Positions 44,289-53,025 of a stretch of 59,074 bases of DNA are shown piece after piece (position 1 is the first letter of the stretch; every line of letters starts with the position of its first letter). The stretch is from positions 1 through 59,074 of the forward strand of contig JAENZQ010000023.1 in assembly GCA_016841185.1 (NCBI GenBank). The letters are read 5' to 3'. The DNA comes from Anaerovorax odorimutans. GTDB taxonomy: Bacteria > Bacillota > Clostridia > Peptostreptococcales > JAAYPU01. Made by a program: the position numbers and the translations under genes. Under the pieces are notes generated by a model that worked only from the letters and a program-made list of their open reading frames with translations, made no database searches and was not told the DNA's origin.

Positions 44289-44360
44289 CAGAGGTTAGAG
44301 TCAATTACAATGAATAATTATGGTCAAAATTATTGCTGAGAAATGAATAATTTCTACCTT

Positions 44361-44398
44361 TTACACTTACACTCTTACTTACACTTACACTTATACTC
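44361..44398 (-). repeat. TAAGTR hexamer array (reverse orientation)
   Basis: TTACACTTACACTCTTACTTACACTTACACTTATACT is the reverse complement of the TAAGTG/TAAGTA arrays found at 40501, 48834 and 49361. Confidence 0.75.
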
Positions 44399-44416
44399 AA
44401 AGTTAAAAGTATATCC

Positions 44417-44445
44417 TTGACAAAAGGCTTCTTTATATATATTAT
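44417..44445 (+). promoter_or_regulatory. Sigma-A promoter of the riboswitch-exchanger unit
   Basis: TTGACA and TATTAT are separated by 17 bases. Transcription would start near 44452. Confidence 0.8.
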
Positions 44446-44451
44446 AGAGGA

Positions 44452-44584
44452 TGTTAGAGGGAGTAACTTACCATTTAGGGAACCAAAGTCGTCAAGACGG
44501 ATATCGCTATCCCGGCTTTGGTAGCAATAAAATGATTTGCCAAGTGAGACTCTACAGTTATTGTTGAAACTGTAGAGTTTTTTG
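44452..44584 (+). promoter_or_regulatory. yybP-ykoY (manganese) riboswitch with attenuator
   Basis: The leader shows the motif's landmarks: AGGGAGTAAC at 44457-44466, AAAGTCGTCAAGACGG at 44485-44500, the paired GGCTTTGG, and the closing GTGAGACTCT at 44544-44553. The terminator stem ACTCTACAGT / ACTGTAGAGT (44549-44578) shares its left arm with the closing segment and is followed by TTTTTT. Metal binding would favour the aptamer and block the terminator. The family senses Mn2+; assignment here is by motif recognition. Confidence 0.78.
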
Positions 44585-44628
44585 TGTTTAATAAACGGAG
44601 TGATTTTTTAAAATGAAAGGAAAAGGCC

Positions 44629-45624
44629 ATGGAAGTGCTTATTTATTCAGTGTTAACTGATTTTCGTGCATGGGCATTGATTCTTGTAATTGCTGTTTGC
44701 TTAGGCGTTTTGAGCAAGGGTGCGGATATTCTGGTAGAAGAGGCTGTCAGCCTATCTTTACACTGGGGTATTCCCAAAATGATTATTGGAGCTACAATTG
44801 TCAGCTTGGGAACGACACTTCCTGAAGCAGCGGTTTCCGTGCTGGCAGCTGTAAAAGGAAATGCAGACTTAGCTCTGGGAAATGCTATTGGTTCCATTAT
44901 TGTAGATACAGGATTAATCATTGGTGTTTCTGCGTGGGTAGGCGTACTGACTATTGATAAAGCGCTGATAAATCATCAGGGAAGAGTACAGTTAGCCGCA
45001 GGTATTTTACTTTCTGTGTCATGTTTGCCTTTCTTTGACGGAAAAGGAGTTGTTGCCCAATGGATGGGTGTTTTGTTTCTTTTATTGTTGGTAGGGTATC
45101 TTTATTCGACAATAAAATGGGGAAAAAAGTCTAAAGGTGAAATTTCTGTGCCATTGACAGAAGAAAAAAGCTCTCTTTTTGTTCAATTGCTGAAGTTGGT
45201 ATTTGGAATTGTAATAGTGATCGGATCATCTAAAATATTGATTCCTGCTGTGGAAATTACTGCTTCAAGAATTGGGATTCCCCAAAGTGTTATTGCAGCA
45301 ACCTTAGTAGCATTTGGTACCAGCTTGCCCGAACTTGTAACCGCCCTTACTGCCGTAAGAAAAGGGCATGGTGAAATAGCGATAGGGAATGTAATTGGTG
45401 CGGATATTCTGAATGTCTTGTTTGTTGTCGGAAGCTCGGCAGCTGTAACAAAAGGCGGCCTTATGGTTCCAATAGATTTCTATAAATTACAGATACCTTT
45501 TATGTTGATTCTGGTAATCATTTTCAGATTAATTGCAAAGAGTAAAAAAGGTTATATTGCAAAAAAGGAAGGAACGGTGCTGTTTGGCATATATCTGATC
45601 TATTTGGTTTTAAATTATATATAA
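44629..45624 (+). CDS. CaCA-family cation (Na+/Ca2+-type) exchanger
   Basis: This ten-helix antiporter has two alpha repeats: GATIVSLGTTLPEAAVSVLAA (about 55-75) with NAIGSIIVDTGLIIG, and AATLVAFGTSLPELVTALTAV (about 222-243) with GNVIGADILNVLFVVG. These acidic and polar residues form the ion site. The family exports Ca2+ in exchange for Na+ or H+. Because a yybP-ykoY riboswitch stands in its leader, Mn2+ export is a reasonable inference for this one. At 331 aa it is complete. AAAGG lies upstream of the ATG. It is monocistronic. Confidence 0.9.
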   Translation: MEVLIYSVLTDFRAWALILVIAVCLGVLSKGADILVEEAVSLSLHWGIPKMIIGATIVSLGTTLPEAAVSVLAAVKGNADLALGNAIGSIIVDTGLIIGVSAWVGVLTIDKALINHQGRVQLAAGILLSVSCLPFFDGKGVVAQWMGVLFLLLLVGYLYSTIKWGKKSKGEISVPLTEEKSSLFVQLLKLVFGIVIVIGSSKILIPAVEITASRIGIPQSVIAATLVAFGTSLPELVTALTAVRKGHGEIAIGNVIGADILNVLFVVGSSAAVTKGGLMVPIDFYKLQIPFMLILVIIFRLIAKSKKGYIAKKEGTVLFGIYLIYLVLNYI

Positions 45625-45662
45625 ATGCATGGATATTATTCTTCATTCTTTTTTGATTTTAT

Positions 45663-45692
45663 TTGGATTTTTTAGTATGTTTCGTTTATAAT
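45663..45692 (+). promoter_or_regulatory. Sigma-A promoter of zapA
   Basis: TTGGAT and TATAAT are separated by 18 bases, about 37 bases before the start codon. Confidence 0.6.
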
Positions 45693-45729
45693 TGTATAGT
45701 AGGAAAATACAATTATTGGAGAGAGTATG

Positions 45730-46353
45730 ATGAGTGAGAAGACAAAGGTAAGTGTTAAAATATATGGGCAGGAATATAAAATATCAGGGGATGCACCAAG
45801 GGAATATATTATACAGCTGGCCGATTATGTAGACAGCAAAATTGTTGAAGTTGCTGCAAATATGAAACAGTATACCACACCAATGATCACAGTTCTTGCA
45901 GCGGTTAATATCGCAGATGAATATTATAAAGCACGAAAAAAAGTAAATGATATGCAATCTGAGATGAACAGACAGGCAATTGAAATGAAAAATAAAAATC
46001 ATTTTTTGGAAAAAGCCAAGGATAGTTATATTCAATTTAAAGAAGAATCTGAAAAGTGCCGCCAGCAGATAAATATTATGGAAAAGGACCTTGATGAAAA
46101 AAACAGACAGTATGATGATTTGATCAAAGATTTTCAAGATTTAAAGAATAAGAATGCCGATGCAGAACAGAAAAATAAGAAATTATCAGATATAGTGACT
46201 GAATTAAAGAAAGATCTGGAGACTAAAAAGAATGAGATAGATGAATTAAAGCAAATAAATCAGGAGCTTGAGAACAACTACTTTGATACACAGATGCTAA
46301 ATGTGCAGTTAAAAAAAGAGATCGAGGATATGACGCAAGACAAGCCGGAATAA
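45730..46353 (+). CDS. zapA: ZapA-like cell division protein with long coiled coil
   Basis: Residues 1-75 are a ZapA domain: VSVKIYGQEYKISGDAPREYIIQLADYVDSKI then PMITVLAAVNIADEYYKARK. Residues about 75-200 are an unbroken coiled coil rich in Lys, Glu and Asn. ZapA bundles FtsZ filaments; common ZapA proteins are near 85-110 aa, so this one carries a coil of over 100 extra residues, as is seen in several Clostridia. Two adjacent ATGs exist (45727, 45730); the second is better spaced from GGAGAG. It lies before mutS2, the usual Firmicutes neighbour. Confidence 0.88.
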   Translation: MSEKTKVSVKIYGQEYKISGDAPREYIIQLADYVDSKIVEVAANMKQYTTPMITVLAAVNIADEYYKARKKVNDMQSEMNRQAIEMKNKNHFLEKAKDSYIQFKEESEKCRQQINIMEKDLDEKNRQYDDLIKDFQDLKNKNADAEQKNKKLSDIVTELKKDLETKKNEIDELKQINQELENNYFDTQMLNVQLKKEIEDMTQDKPE

Positions 46354-46463
46354 AGATGACAGACCGGCCAAGTATAAATCTGAAATACTGAAACATTGGT
46401 TTGATTTTTTAAGGTAGTGTTATAATATAATAACTACTTTTTTGTTTTGTTATGGAGGTTCGT

Positions 46464-48836
46464 ATGAACGAAAAGACTCTAAGGGTATTGGAATATCATA
46501 AAGTAAAAGAAATGCTCATGGCAGAAGCCGTCTCTGAAATGGCAAAAAAAAAGCTTGAAGAATTGATGCCTGTTTCAGATATCCACCATCTTCAAGCAAG
46601 TCTTTCAGAAACTTCTGAAGCTGCTTCCATAATCGTGAAGAAGGGAGGTATTCCTCTAAATCAGATTTATCAAACAAAGCCATCTGTTTTAAGAGCTCAG
46701 AAGGGAGGAGCGTTAACTCCTGCGCAATTATTGGAAATATTATACAACTTGAGGCTTACAAAACGCATAAAAAATTTTTTCAAAGAAGAGGAGGAATCGG
46801 ATAGAGGGATGATATATTCTCTGACAGCTTCGTTAATCACCCATAGAAATCTTGAAGATGAAATTGACAGATGCATTCTTTCTGAAGAGGAAATATCTGA
46901 TAATGCCAGCGCTGTTCTTAAGGCCATCAGGAAAAATATAACCAAACAGAATGAAGCACTTAAAAATAAGCTAAACAGTATCGTGACATCTTCTTCCTAT
47001 AAAGTGATGCTTCAGGATGCCATCGTAACTGTCAGACAGGGAAGGTATGTTATTCCGGTGAAACAGGAGTATAGAAGCAGGTTTCAGGGGATTGTGCATG
47101 ATCAGTCCTCTACCGGTGCAACCCTTTTTATCGAACCGGCTGCTATTGTCAATATGAATAATCAACTTAAAGAGCTTCATCTGAAAGAAGAAGCCGAAAT
47201 CCAAAGAATTTTATCTGAACTATCCGCTTTAGTGGCTGAAAAAGCTCCGGATATTGTGTCTAATTTAGAAATACTGATTAAGTTGGATTGTATTTTTGCA
47301 AAAGGAAAGCTATCAGTCCGGATGAAAGGGATAGAGCCGGTTTTGAACAGTAAAGGATATATCCGGATCCGAAAAGGACGCCATCCCCTTTTAAATCCGG
47401 AGGAAGTTGTCCCCATCGATATACATATCGGAGATGTTTTTGATACTTTAGTAATCACAGGCCCTAACACGGGGGGGAAAACAGTGACCCTTAAAACTAC
47501 GGGATTGTTTCTATTGATGACGCAATCGGGCTTGCATATTCCTGCCGAATATGGTACGGAAATATCTATTTTTGAAAAAATTTTTGCAGATATCGGAGAT
47601 GAACAAAGTATTGAACAAAGTTTGAGCACTTTTTCTTCACATATGACCAATATCGTAGACATTTTGGATAAGGCAGATGAACGATCGGCAGTTTTTCTGG
47701 ATGAATTGGGAGCCGGAACGGATCCAACAGAAGGGGCTGCTTTAGCGATAGCGATATTGGATTATCTTTATGATAAGGGCGTTAAAACCATAGCAACAAC
47801 GCATTATACGGAACTTAAAAAGTATGCTTTGGTAAAAAAAGGAGTTGAAAATGCATCAGTTGAGTTTGATGTGGAAACATTAAGTCCTACATATCGATTA
47901 TCCATTGGAACTCCAGGAAGATCCAATGCATTTGAAATTTCTTTAAAATTAGGTATGAAGAACTTTATAATCAATGAAGCAAAGAAATTATTAGGCAATG
48001 ATGATATTGCTTTTGAAGAAATTATTTCTACCATAGAAAAAGATAAAAAAGAAGCCGAAAATGAAAGAGATGAAGCAATCAGGCTTAAAATCGAAATCAA
48101 AAGATTGAAACAAGAACTTGAAAACAAAAAAAGCCATTTAGAACAGCAAAGAGAAAAGATTCTGAAGGAGGCAAAAGAACAATCCCGAAAGATCCTTAAA
48201 GAAACGAAAGCCTATGTGGATCATACCATTAAAGAACTGCATAAAATGGAAAATAAAAGTGATCTGAAAGAAAGAAATAAAGGCATTGAAAATTTAAGAA
48301 AAGGTGTGAAAGATAAATTAACGGCAGTTTCCGGACAACTTCCTGTGGAAGATATAGAAATCACAGAAACACCTAAGGACTTAAAAATCGGAGATACGGT
48401 CAAAATATTGTCTCTTGACCAAAAAGGAAATGTATTATCACTGCCGGATAAGAATGGAGAGTTGATGGTACAGGCCGGCTTAATGAAAATTAGTGTAAAT
48501 GTAAAGAATCTCAGAAAGATAAAAGAAGAAAAATCATCGGAACAACTGGAGAAAAGTACATTGGGGAGTATCTACAGATCCAAAACAGCTAATATTGAAA
48601 CCCATCTTGATGTCCGGGGCCAGCTTCTGGATGATGCTATTATGAATGTGGATAAGTACCTGGATGATGCTTATATTGCAGGCCTCAAACAGGTTACCAT
48701 CATTCATGGCAAAGGTGAGGGTATCCTGAGAGACGGTATACAGAATGAACTGAAGGCTCACAAACATGTTTCGCTATTCAGAAAAGGAAATTATGATGAA
48801 GGCGGCGATGGCGTTACGGTGGCGGAGATAAAATAA
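46464..48836 (+). CDS. mutS2: Endonuclease MutS2 (recombination and ribosome-rescue factor)
   Basis: This MutS-like ATPase lacks the mismatch-recognition domain. The core and clamp cover about 1-320, and Walker A GPNTGGKTVTLKT lies near 333. Walker B is DELGAGTDPTEGAALA, a long coiled coil spans about 520-640, and the C-terminal Smr nuclease domain starts LDVRGQLLDDA and includes HGKGEGILRDGI. It suppresses recombination, and in Bacillus it also splits collided ribosomes. The ATG at 46464 follows GGAGG by five bases; an ATG at 46452 overlaps that site. At 790 aa it is full length. Confidence 0.96.
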   Translation: MNEKTLRVLEYHKVKEMLMAEAVSEMAKKKLEELMPVSDIHHLQASLSETSEAASIIVKKGGIPLNQIYQTKPSVLRAQKGGALTPAQLLEILYNLRLTKRIKNFFKEEEESDRGMIYSLTASLITHRNLEDEIDRCILSEEEISDNASAVLKAIRKNITKQNEALKNKLNSIVTSSSYKVMLQDAIVTVRQGRYVIPVKQEYRSRFQGIVHDQSSTGATLFIEPAAIVNMNNQLKELHLKEEAEIQRILSELSALVAEKAPDIVSNLEILIKLDCIFAKGKLSVRMKGIEPVLNSKGYIRIRKGRHPLLNPEEVVPIDIHIGDVFDTLVITGPNTGGKTVTLKTTGLFLLMTQSGLHIPAEYGTEISIFEKIFADIGDEQSIEQSLSTFSSHMTNIVDILDKADERSAVFLDELGAGTDPTEGAALAIAILDYLYDKGVKTIATTHYTELKKYALVKKGVENASVEFDVETLSPTYRLSIGTPGRSNAFEISLKLGMKNFIINEAKKLLGNDDIAFEEIISTIEKDKKEAENERDEAIRLKIEIKRLKQELENKKSHLEQQREKILKEAKEQSRKILKETKAYVDHTIKELHKMENKSDLKERNKGIENLRKGVKDKLTAVSGQLPVEDIEITETPKDLKIGDTVKILSLDQKGNVLSLPDKNGELMVQAGLMKISVNVKNLRKIKEEKSSEQLEKSTLGSIYRSKTANIETHLDVRGQLLDDAIMNVDKYLDDAYIAGLKQVTIIHGKGEGILRDGIQNELKAHKHVSLFRKGNYDEGGDGVTVAEIK

Positions 48837-48875
48837 GTGTAAGTGAAAGTGTAAGTATAAGTATAAGTGTAAGTG
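48834..48875 (+). repeat. TAAGTR hexamer array
   Basis: Seven or so units of TAAGTG/TAAGTA (one AAAGTG) fill the entire gap between mutS2 and the DUF523 gene, from the mutS2 stop codon to the GGAGGA ribosome site. Confidence 0.85.
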
Positions 48876-48888
48876 GAGGAATTAAGAA

Positions 48889-49338
48889 ATGTTTCTTATC
48901 AGTGCATGTTTGGCAGGTACTCATTGCAGATATAATCATGATCATAATTATAATGATAAAGTAATTGAAATAATAAAAGAAGAGCCTTCTTTAATTGTAT
49001 GTCCGGAGCAATTGGGAGGATTGCCAACGCCGCGTCCGCCTGCAGAGATTGCCGGAGGAGACGGGCACGATGTTCTGGATGGAAAAGCAAAAGTGATGAA
49101 TGCGGAAGGAGAAGATGTAACGGAGCTTTTTATACAAGGGGCAAAAGAAGTTCTTGAAATTGTTCGGCTATATGGTATAAAAAAAGCGATACTTAAAAGT
49201 GGAAGTCCATCCTGTGGATGCGGAAAAATATATGACGGAACATTTAGTGGAAATAAAGTAAATGGAGAAGGCGTTACAGCCGCACTATTAAAGAGAAATG
49301 GAATTGAAGTAGTAACAGAGAAGGAACTAACTCTTTAA
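48889..49338 (+). CDS. DUF523 family protein
   Basis: This 149-residue protein has a conserved N-terminal ISACLAGTHCRYNHDH, CPEQLGGLPTPRPPAEI and a Cys-rich LKSGSPSCGCGKIYDGTFSG. These Cys residues (about 7, 13, 45, 107 and 109) are the family hallmark and suggest a metal or redox centre. Function is not established. GTGGAGGA precedes the ATG. It follows mutS2 on the same strand across a hexamer-repeat spacer. Confidence 0.9.
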   Translation: MFLISACLAGTHCRYNHDHNYNDKVIEIIKEEPSLIVCPEQLGGLPTPRPPAEIAGGDGHDVLDGKAKVMNAEGEDVTELFIQGAKEVLEIVRLYGIKKAILKSGSPSCGCGKIYDGTFSGNKVNGEGVTAALLKRNGIEVVTEKELTL

Positions 49339-49680
49339 AGTATAGGCGCGAGTATGAGTTGTAAGTATAAGTATAAGTATAAGTATAAATATAAGATATC
49401 AGAAGCTTGTTTTAGTTAAGATTTAAGAATTATGGTTCAAAAATATTGCTTTGGCAAAATTTCTATCTTTATAAATTATTATTTGACTTTTACGGAAATG
49501 GCAAGGGCCTTTGCTTTGAAAGTATGTAGGGACAGGGCTTGCCTCTGTTCGTTTAATAAGTAGTTTTTCAAGAAGATGAAAGATGAAACAGATGGTAGAT
49601 GTTACACGCCGAAAGCGTTATTTATACTCAAACTTTTATTACTTACACTAACGCTGAAGGCGTTACTTACGCTTAAATTC
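49339..49680. repeat. Non-coding spacer filled with dispersed repeats
   Basis: The spacer holds a TAAGTATAAGTA array (about 49361-49396). An inverted copy of the 2499 element, GTAGGGACAGGGCTTGCC, lies at 49526-49543. There is also a GCCGAAAGCGTTA / GCTGAAGGCGTTA pair around 49607-49672 with TACTTACACT between. No reading frame, RNA gene or terminator was recognised. It ends at the argS promoter. Confidence 0.6.
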
Positions 49681-49709
49681 TTGACATATCCTTAAAGTTG
49701 CTTGATAAT
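49681..49709 (+). promoter_or_regulatory. Sigma-A promoter of argS
   Basis: TTGACA and GATAAT are separated by exactly 17 bases, 30 bases before the argS start. Confidence 0.75.
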
Positions 49710-49739
49710 TAAGTGATGAAGAGTTGGAGGTAAAGAAAA

Positions 49740-51437
49740 GTGATAGAGTATAAAAGAGAAATTGCACAGCTGTTGAGTAAAGAAATATCAGAATTAGATG
49801 ATCATGAAATATTGGAGATGGTAGAAATCCCGCCTGATTCCAAAATGGGGGACTATGCATTTCCATGTTTTAGACTTGCTAAATTATTCAGAAAAGCGCC
49901 TCCATTGATTGCAGAGGAAATAGCAGGAAAATTACATAGTGAATTATTCGGAAAAATAGAAAATACAAATGGATATATCAATTTCTTCATGGATAAGGCG
50001 ATACTTATGGAGGATGTCCTTAAAGATGTCCATAAAAAAGGTCAGGAATACGGGAAAACAGATATTGGGAAAGGACAGAAAGTCATAGTTGAGTTTTCTT
50101 CGGTCAATATAGCAAAACCTTTTCATATAGGACATATTCGAAGCACGGTAATTGGAAGCGCTTTGAATAATATTTATAAATTTTTGGGATATGAGACTGT
50201 TTCCATTAATCATTTAGGAGATTATGGAACACAGTTTGGGAAGCTGATTGTTGCTTATAAGCTGTGGGGAGATAAAGAGACCATAGAGAATGATCCCATT
50301 CCCGAGCTTTTAAGAATATATGTCAAGTTTCATGAAGAGGCCGAAGAAAAACCTGAGCTGGATGACGAAGCCAGAGGGTGGTTTTTGAAGCTGGAAAATG
50401 GTGATAAAGAAGCTGTGGAGCTGTGGCAGTGGTTTAGAGATGTAAGCCTGAAAGAATTTAATCGTGTTTACGACATGCTGGGCATTCAATTTGATTCTTT
50501 TGCAGGTGAAAGTTTCTACTCGGATAAAATGCCTGAAGTTTTGGAAAAAATAAGAGAAAAGGGCATTATGAAGAAGTCCGATGGAGCTGAAATCGTTGAT
50601 TTGGAGCCTTTTGGAATGCCGCCTGCGCTTATTACCAAGAAGGATGGTTCTTCTTTGTATATTACGAGGGACTTGGCTGCTGCTATTTATAGGAAAAACC
50701 ATTATGATTTTTATAAAAACATTTATGTCGTAGGTTCTCAACAGAATCTTCATTTTCAGCAATGGCGTAAAATAATAGAGTTGATGGGGTACGATTGGGC
50801 AGATGATTGTGTCCATGTGCCCTTTGGTATGGTGAGTCTTGAAGAAGGTACCATGTCCACCAGAAAAGGGAGAGTTGTATTCCTTGAAGATGTTTTGAAA
50901 AAGGCTGTTGCCAAGACGAAAGATATTATAATAGAGAAAAATGTTAATGCAGATATTGTAGAAGAAATTGCAAGGCAAGTAGGCATAGGAGCTGTTATAT
51001 TTCAGGAACTTTCAAATAACAGGATCAAAGACTATATTTTTTCATGGGAAAAAACCCTTAGCTTTGAAGGAGAAACAGGACCCTATGTACAATATACTCA
51101 TGCCAGAGCCAGCAGTGTGTTAAGGAATGCAGAACAAAAATTAAAGACTGATGTAAATTATAATATTCTTTCGGAAGATTCTGCGTTTGAATTATGTAAG
51201 CTTATATATGCTTTTCCTCAGGTAGTAATGGAAGCAGCGGAGAAATATGAGCCCTCTGTTATTACAAGACATATCACCGATATTGCACAGGCTTTCAATA
51301 AATTTTACCATGATCGGCATATATTGGTAGATGATCATGAAATACAAGAGGCCAGAGTATTGCTTGTATATGCTGCAAAACAGGTCCTATCTAACGGATT
51401 GACACTTTTAGGAATTGAAGCTCCGGAAAGGATGTAG
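49740..51437 (+). CDS. argS: Arginyl-tRNA synthetase
   Basis: This class I synthetase charges tRNA-Arg. The N-terminal Add-1 tRNA-binding domain covers about 1-100. The HIGH motif is FHIGHIRSTVIG (in SSVNIAKPFHIGH, about 120-138). The KMSKS-like loop is MSTRKGRVVFL near 372. The C-terminal DALR anticodon-binding domain ends GLTLLGIEAPERM, the usual ArgS tail. A GTG start lies behind GGAGGTAAAGAAAA. At 565 aa it is complete. No T-box was seen in its leader. Confidence 0.97.
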   Translation: MIEYKREIAQLLSKEISELDDHEILEMVEIPPDSKMGDYAFPCFRLAKLFRKAPPLIAEEIAGKLHSELFGKIENTNGYINFFMDKAILMEDVLKDVHKKGQEYGKTDIGKGQKVIVEFSSVNIAKPFHIGHIRSTVIGSALNNIYKFLGYETVSINHLGDYGTQFGKLIVAYKLWGDKETIENDPIPELLRIYVKFHEEAEEKPELDDEARGWFLKLENGDKEAVELWQWFRDVSLKEFNRVYDMLGIQFDSFAGESFYSDKMPEVLEKIREKGIMKKSDGAEIVDLEPFGMPPALITKKDGSSLYITRDLAAAIYRKNHYDFYKNIYVVGSQQNLHFQQWRKIIELMGYDWADDCVHVPFGMVSLEEGTMSTRKGRVVFLEDVLKKAVAKTKDIIIEKNVNADIVEEIARQVGIGAVIFQELSNNRIKDYIFSWEKTLSFEGETGPYVQYTHARASSVLRNAEQKLKTDVNYNILSEDSAFELCKLIYAFPQVVMEAAEKYEPSVITRHITDIAQAFNKFYHDRHILVDDHEIQEARVLLVYAAKQVLSNGLTLLGIEAPERM

Positions 51438-51441
51438 TTTT

Positions 51442-52314
51442 ATGAGATATGAAGGAAATATTTTCAGACCTCCCAGCGAAGCCTATAGCCTTATTCTTCA
51501 AGTTACCATAGGCTGTTCTCATAACAAGTGTACTTTTTGCAGTATGTATAAAGATAAAAAATTCCGGATACGCAATATAAATGAGGTTCTTGAAGATATT
51601 GAAAACGCCAGGATGCAGTACAAAGAAGTCAGACGAATTTTTCTGGCGGATGGTGATGCATTGGTTTTAAAAACAGAAAATCTTTTGAAAATATTGGATT
51701 CTATAAAAAAGTTATTCCCGGAATGTCGGCGGGTGGGAATATACGCATCTCCACAGGATATTCTGAGAAAGTCACCGGAAGAATTGAAATTACTTTTTGA
51801 GCAGGGCTTGGGAATTGCCTATCTTGGTGTTGAATCTGGAAGTGGAGAGATCCTTGAGACCATAAAGAAAGGTGTATCTCCCAAAGAGATGATTGAAGCC
51901 GGAAGAAAAATAAATGAATCCGGTATTGAATTATCTATGACTCTTATTTCCGGTTTGGGAGGTAAGGAAAGATGGAAAGAGCATGCTGTAAAATCAGGTG
52001 AGATCATAAGCAAAATCGATCCCAGGTATGTGGGGTTGCTTACTTTGATGATAGAGTCCGGAACGGAATTGTATCATGATATCAAGGAAGGCCGTTTTCA
52101 ATTGCTTTCACCTGAGGAAATATTATTGGAAACAGAAGAAATGATAAAAAATATACAAGGTGTTACTGAGTGCATTTTCAGGAGCAATCATGCTTCCAAT
52201 TATCTTTCGCTGAAGGGTACATTACCGGATGATAAAGAACGCCTTCTTGCTGAAATAGAGTCAGCTAAAAGAAATACCGGAATGTTGAAAGATGAGAGGT
52301 TTAGGATGCTGTAA
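51442..52314 (+). CDS. Radical SAM protein with CX4CX2C cluster motif
   Basis: This 290-residue protein has a radical SAM barrel. The cluster motif reads GCSHNKCTFCSMYKDKKFRI (about 25-44), so spacing is C-x4-C-x2-C rather than the classical C-x3-C-x2-C. ADGDALVLKTENLLKIL and GLGIAYLGVESGSGEIL are typical of the Elp3/HemN-like COG1032 branch. No substrate is known for this clostridial subgroup. The ATG at 51442 follows GGAAAGGATG; an earlier start at 51415 would overlap argS. There are only four bases between argS and this gene. Confidence 0.88.
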   Translation: MRYEGNIFRPPSEAYSLILQVTIGCSHNKCTFCSMYKDKKFRIRNINEVLEDIENARMQYKEVRRIFLADGDALVLKTENLLKILDSIKKLFPECRRVGIYASPQDILRKSPEELKLLFEQGLGIAYLGVESGSGEILETIKKGVSPKEMIEAGRKINESGIELSMTLISGLGGKERWKEHAVKSGEIISKIDPRYVGLLTLMIESGTELYHDIKEGRFQLLSPEEILLETEEMIKNIQGVTECIFRSNHASNYLSLKGTLPDDKERLLAEIESAKRNTGMLKDERFRML

Positions 52315-52337
52315 AAGCAGGACATGGTCCTGCTTTT
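52312..52337. terminator. Bidirectional terminator
   Basis: AAAGCAGGAC and GTCCTGCTTT pair around loop ATG, followed by TT on the plus strand and preceded by A on the other side. It separates two convergent genes. Confidence 0.85.
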
Positions 52338-52825
52338 TAATCTTTAAGGCTTTGTGGTTCTGTTTTATGATAAATTCTCTGACTGTGTTCCTTTGTTCGA
52401 TATATGGATTGAGACAGGAGCTTGATGTTATCATATATATATTGCATATCTACGCCGCTGACGTTATAATACAAAAATAAGTCATCAAAATCTCTTTTTG
52501 CTTTTATGAGCATTTTAAATGTTTCCACAAAAGTTTCAAATTTATTGCTGTTGCGTGCATTCTTGATCTGATCGATATCAGAAGCAATATTTGCCACGGC
52601 AGTTTCTTCAGAGTCATATTCTCCAATGGTCAGTTGATAAGGTTTAATTCTTTCCAATAAATAAGTGTTATCAGGATTTCTATGGTAAAGATAGTTCACG
52701 GTAAAATCATCGGATAATACAAATCTTGCGAACACCATACTTCCTTCAATATCTATTACTTCTGCTCCCATTTCCTTTAATTGGTCGAGGTACATCTTAT
52801 GCAGGACCACTTTTGAAGTTAGCAT
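52337..52825 (-). CDS. Hypothetical protein, 162 aa
   Basis: I do not recognise this protein. It is soluble, with no signal or membrane helix. Residues 1-75 look like a mixed alpha/beta fold (VIDIEGSMVFARFVLSDDFTVNYLYHRN), and residues 80-150 are helical and charged (IASDIDQIKNARNSNKFETFVETFKMLIKAKRDFDDLF). AAAGGAGTG stands before the ATG. It is convergent with the radical SAM gene and divergent from the B12-radical-SAM gene. Composition is like its neighbours. Confidence 0.75.
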   Translation of the reverse strand: MLTSKVVLHKMYLDQLKEMGAEVIDIEGSMVFARFVLSDDFTVNYLYHRNPDNTYLLERIKPYQLTIGEYDSEETAVANIASDIDQIKNARNSNKFETFVETFKMLIKAKRDFDDLFLYYNVSGVDMQYIYDNIKLLSQSIYRTKEHSQRIYHKTEPQSLKD

Positions 52826-52934
52826 AAAAACACTCCTTTCAGTTCTTTAATTTTACTATATAAGCATTGATTTTTCAATGTTTATTTCATTATTAGAAAA
52901 TGTTCATCTAAAAAGTGCGTGTTGGTGCGGGTTA

Positions 52935-52943
52935 TGATATAAT
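52935..52943 (+). promoter_or_regulatory. Extended -10 promoter for the B12-radical-SAM/TPR pair
   Basis: TGATATAAT is an exact extended -10 box, about 83 bases before the start codon. No clear -35 box was seen. Confidence 0.45.
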
Positions 52944-53025
52944 GACTAATGCAAGCTATCTATATATTTAAACAAAATCACCATTTTTAATCGGATAATA
53001 TATTAATTCATTTTCAGGAGCAGAG

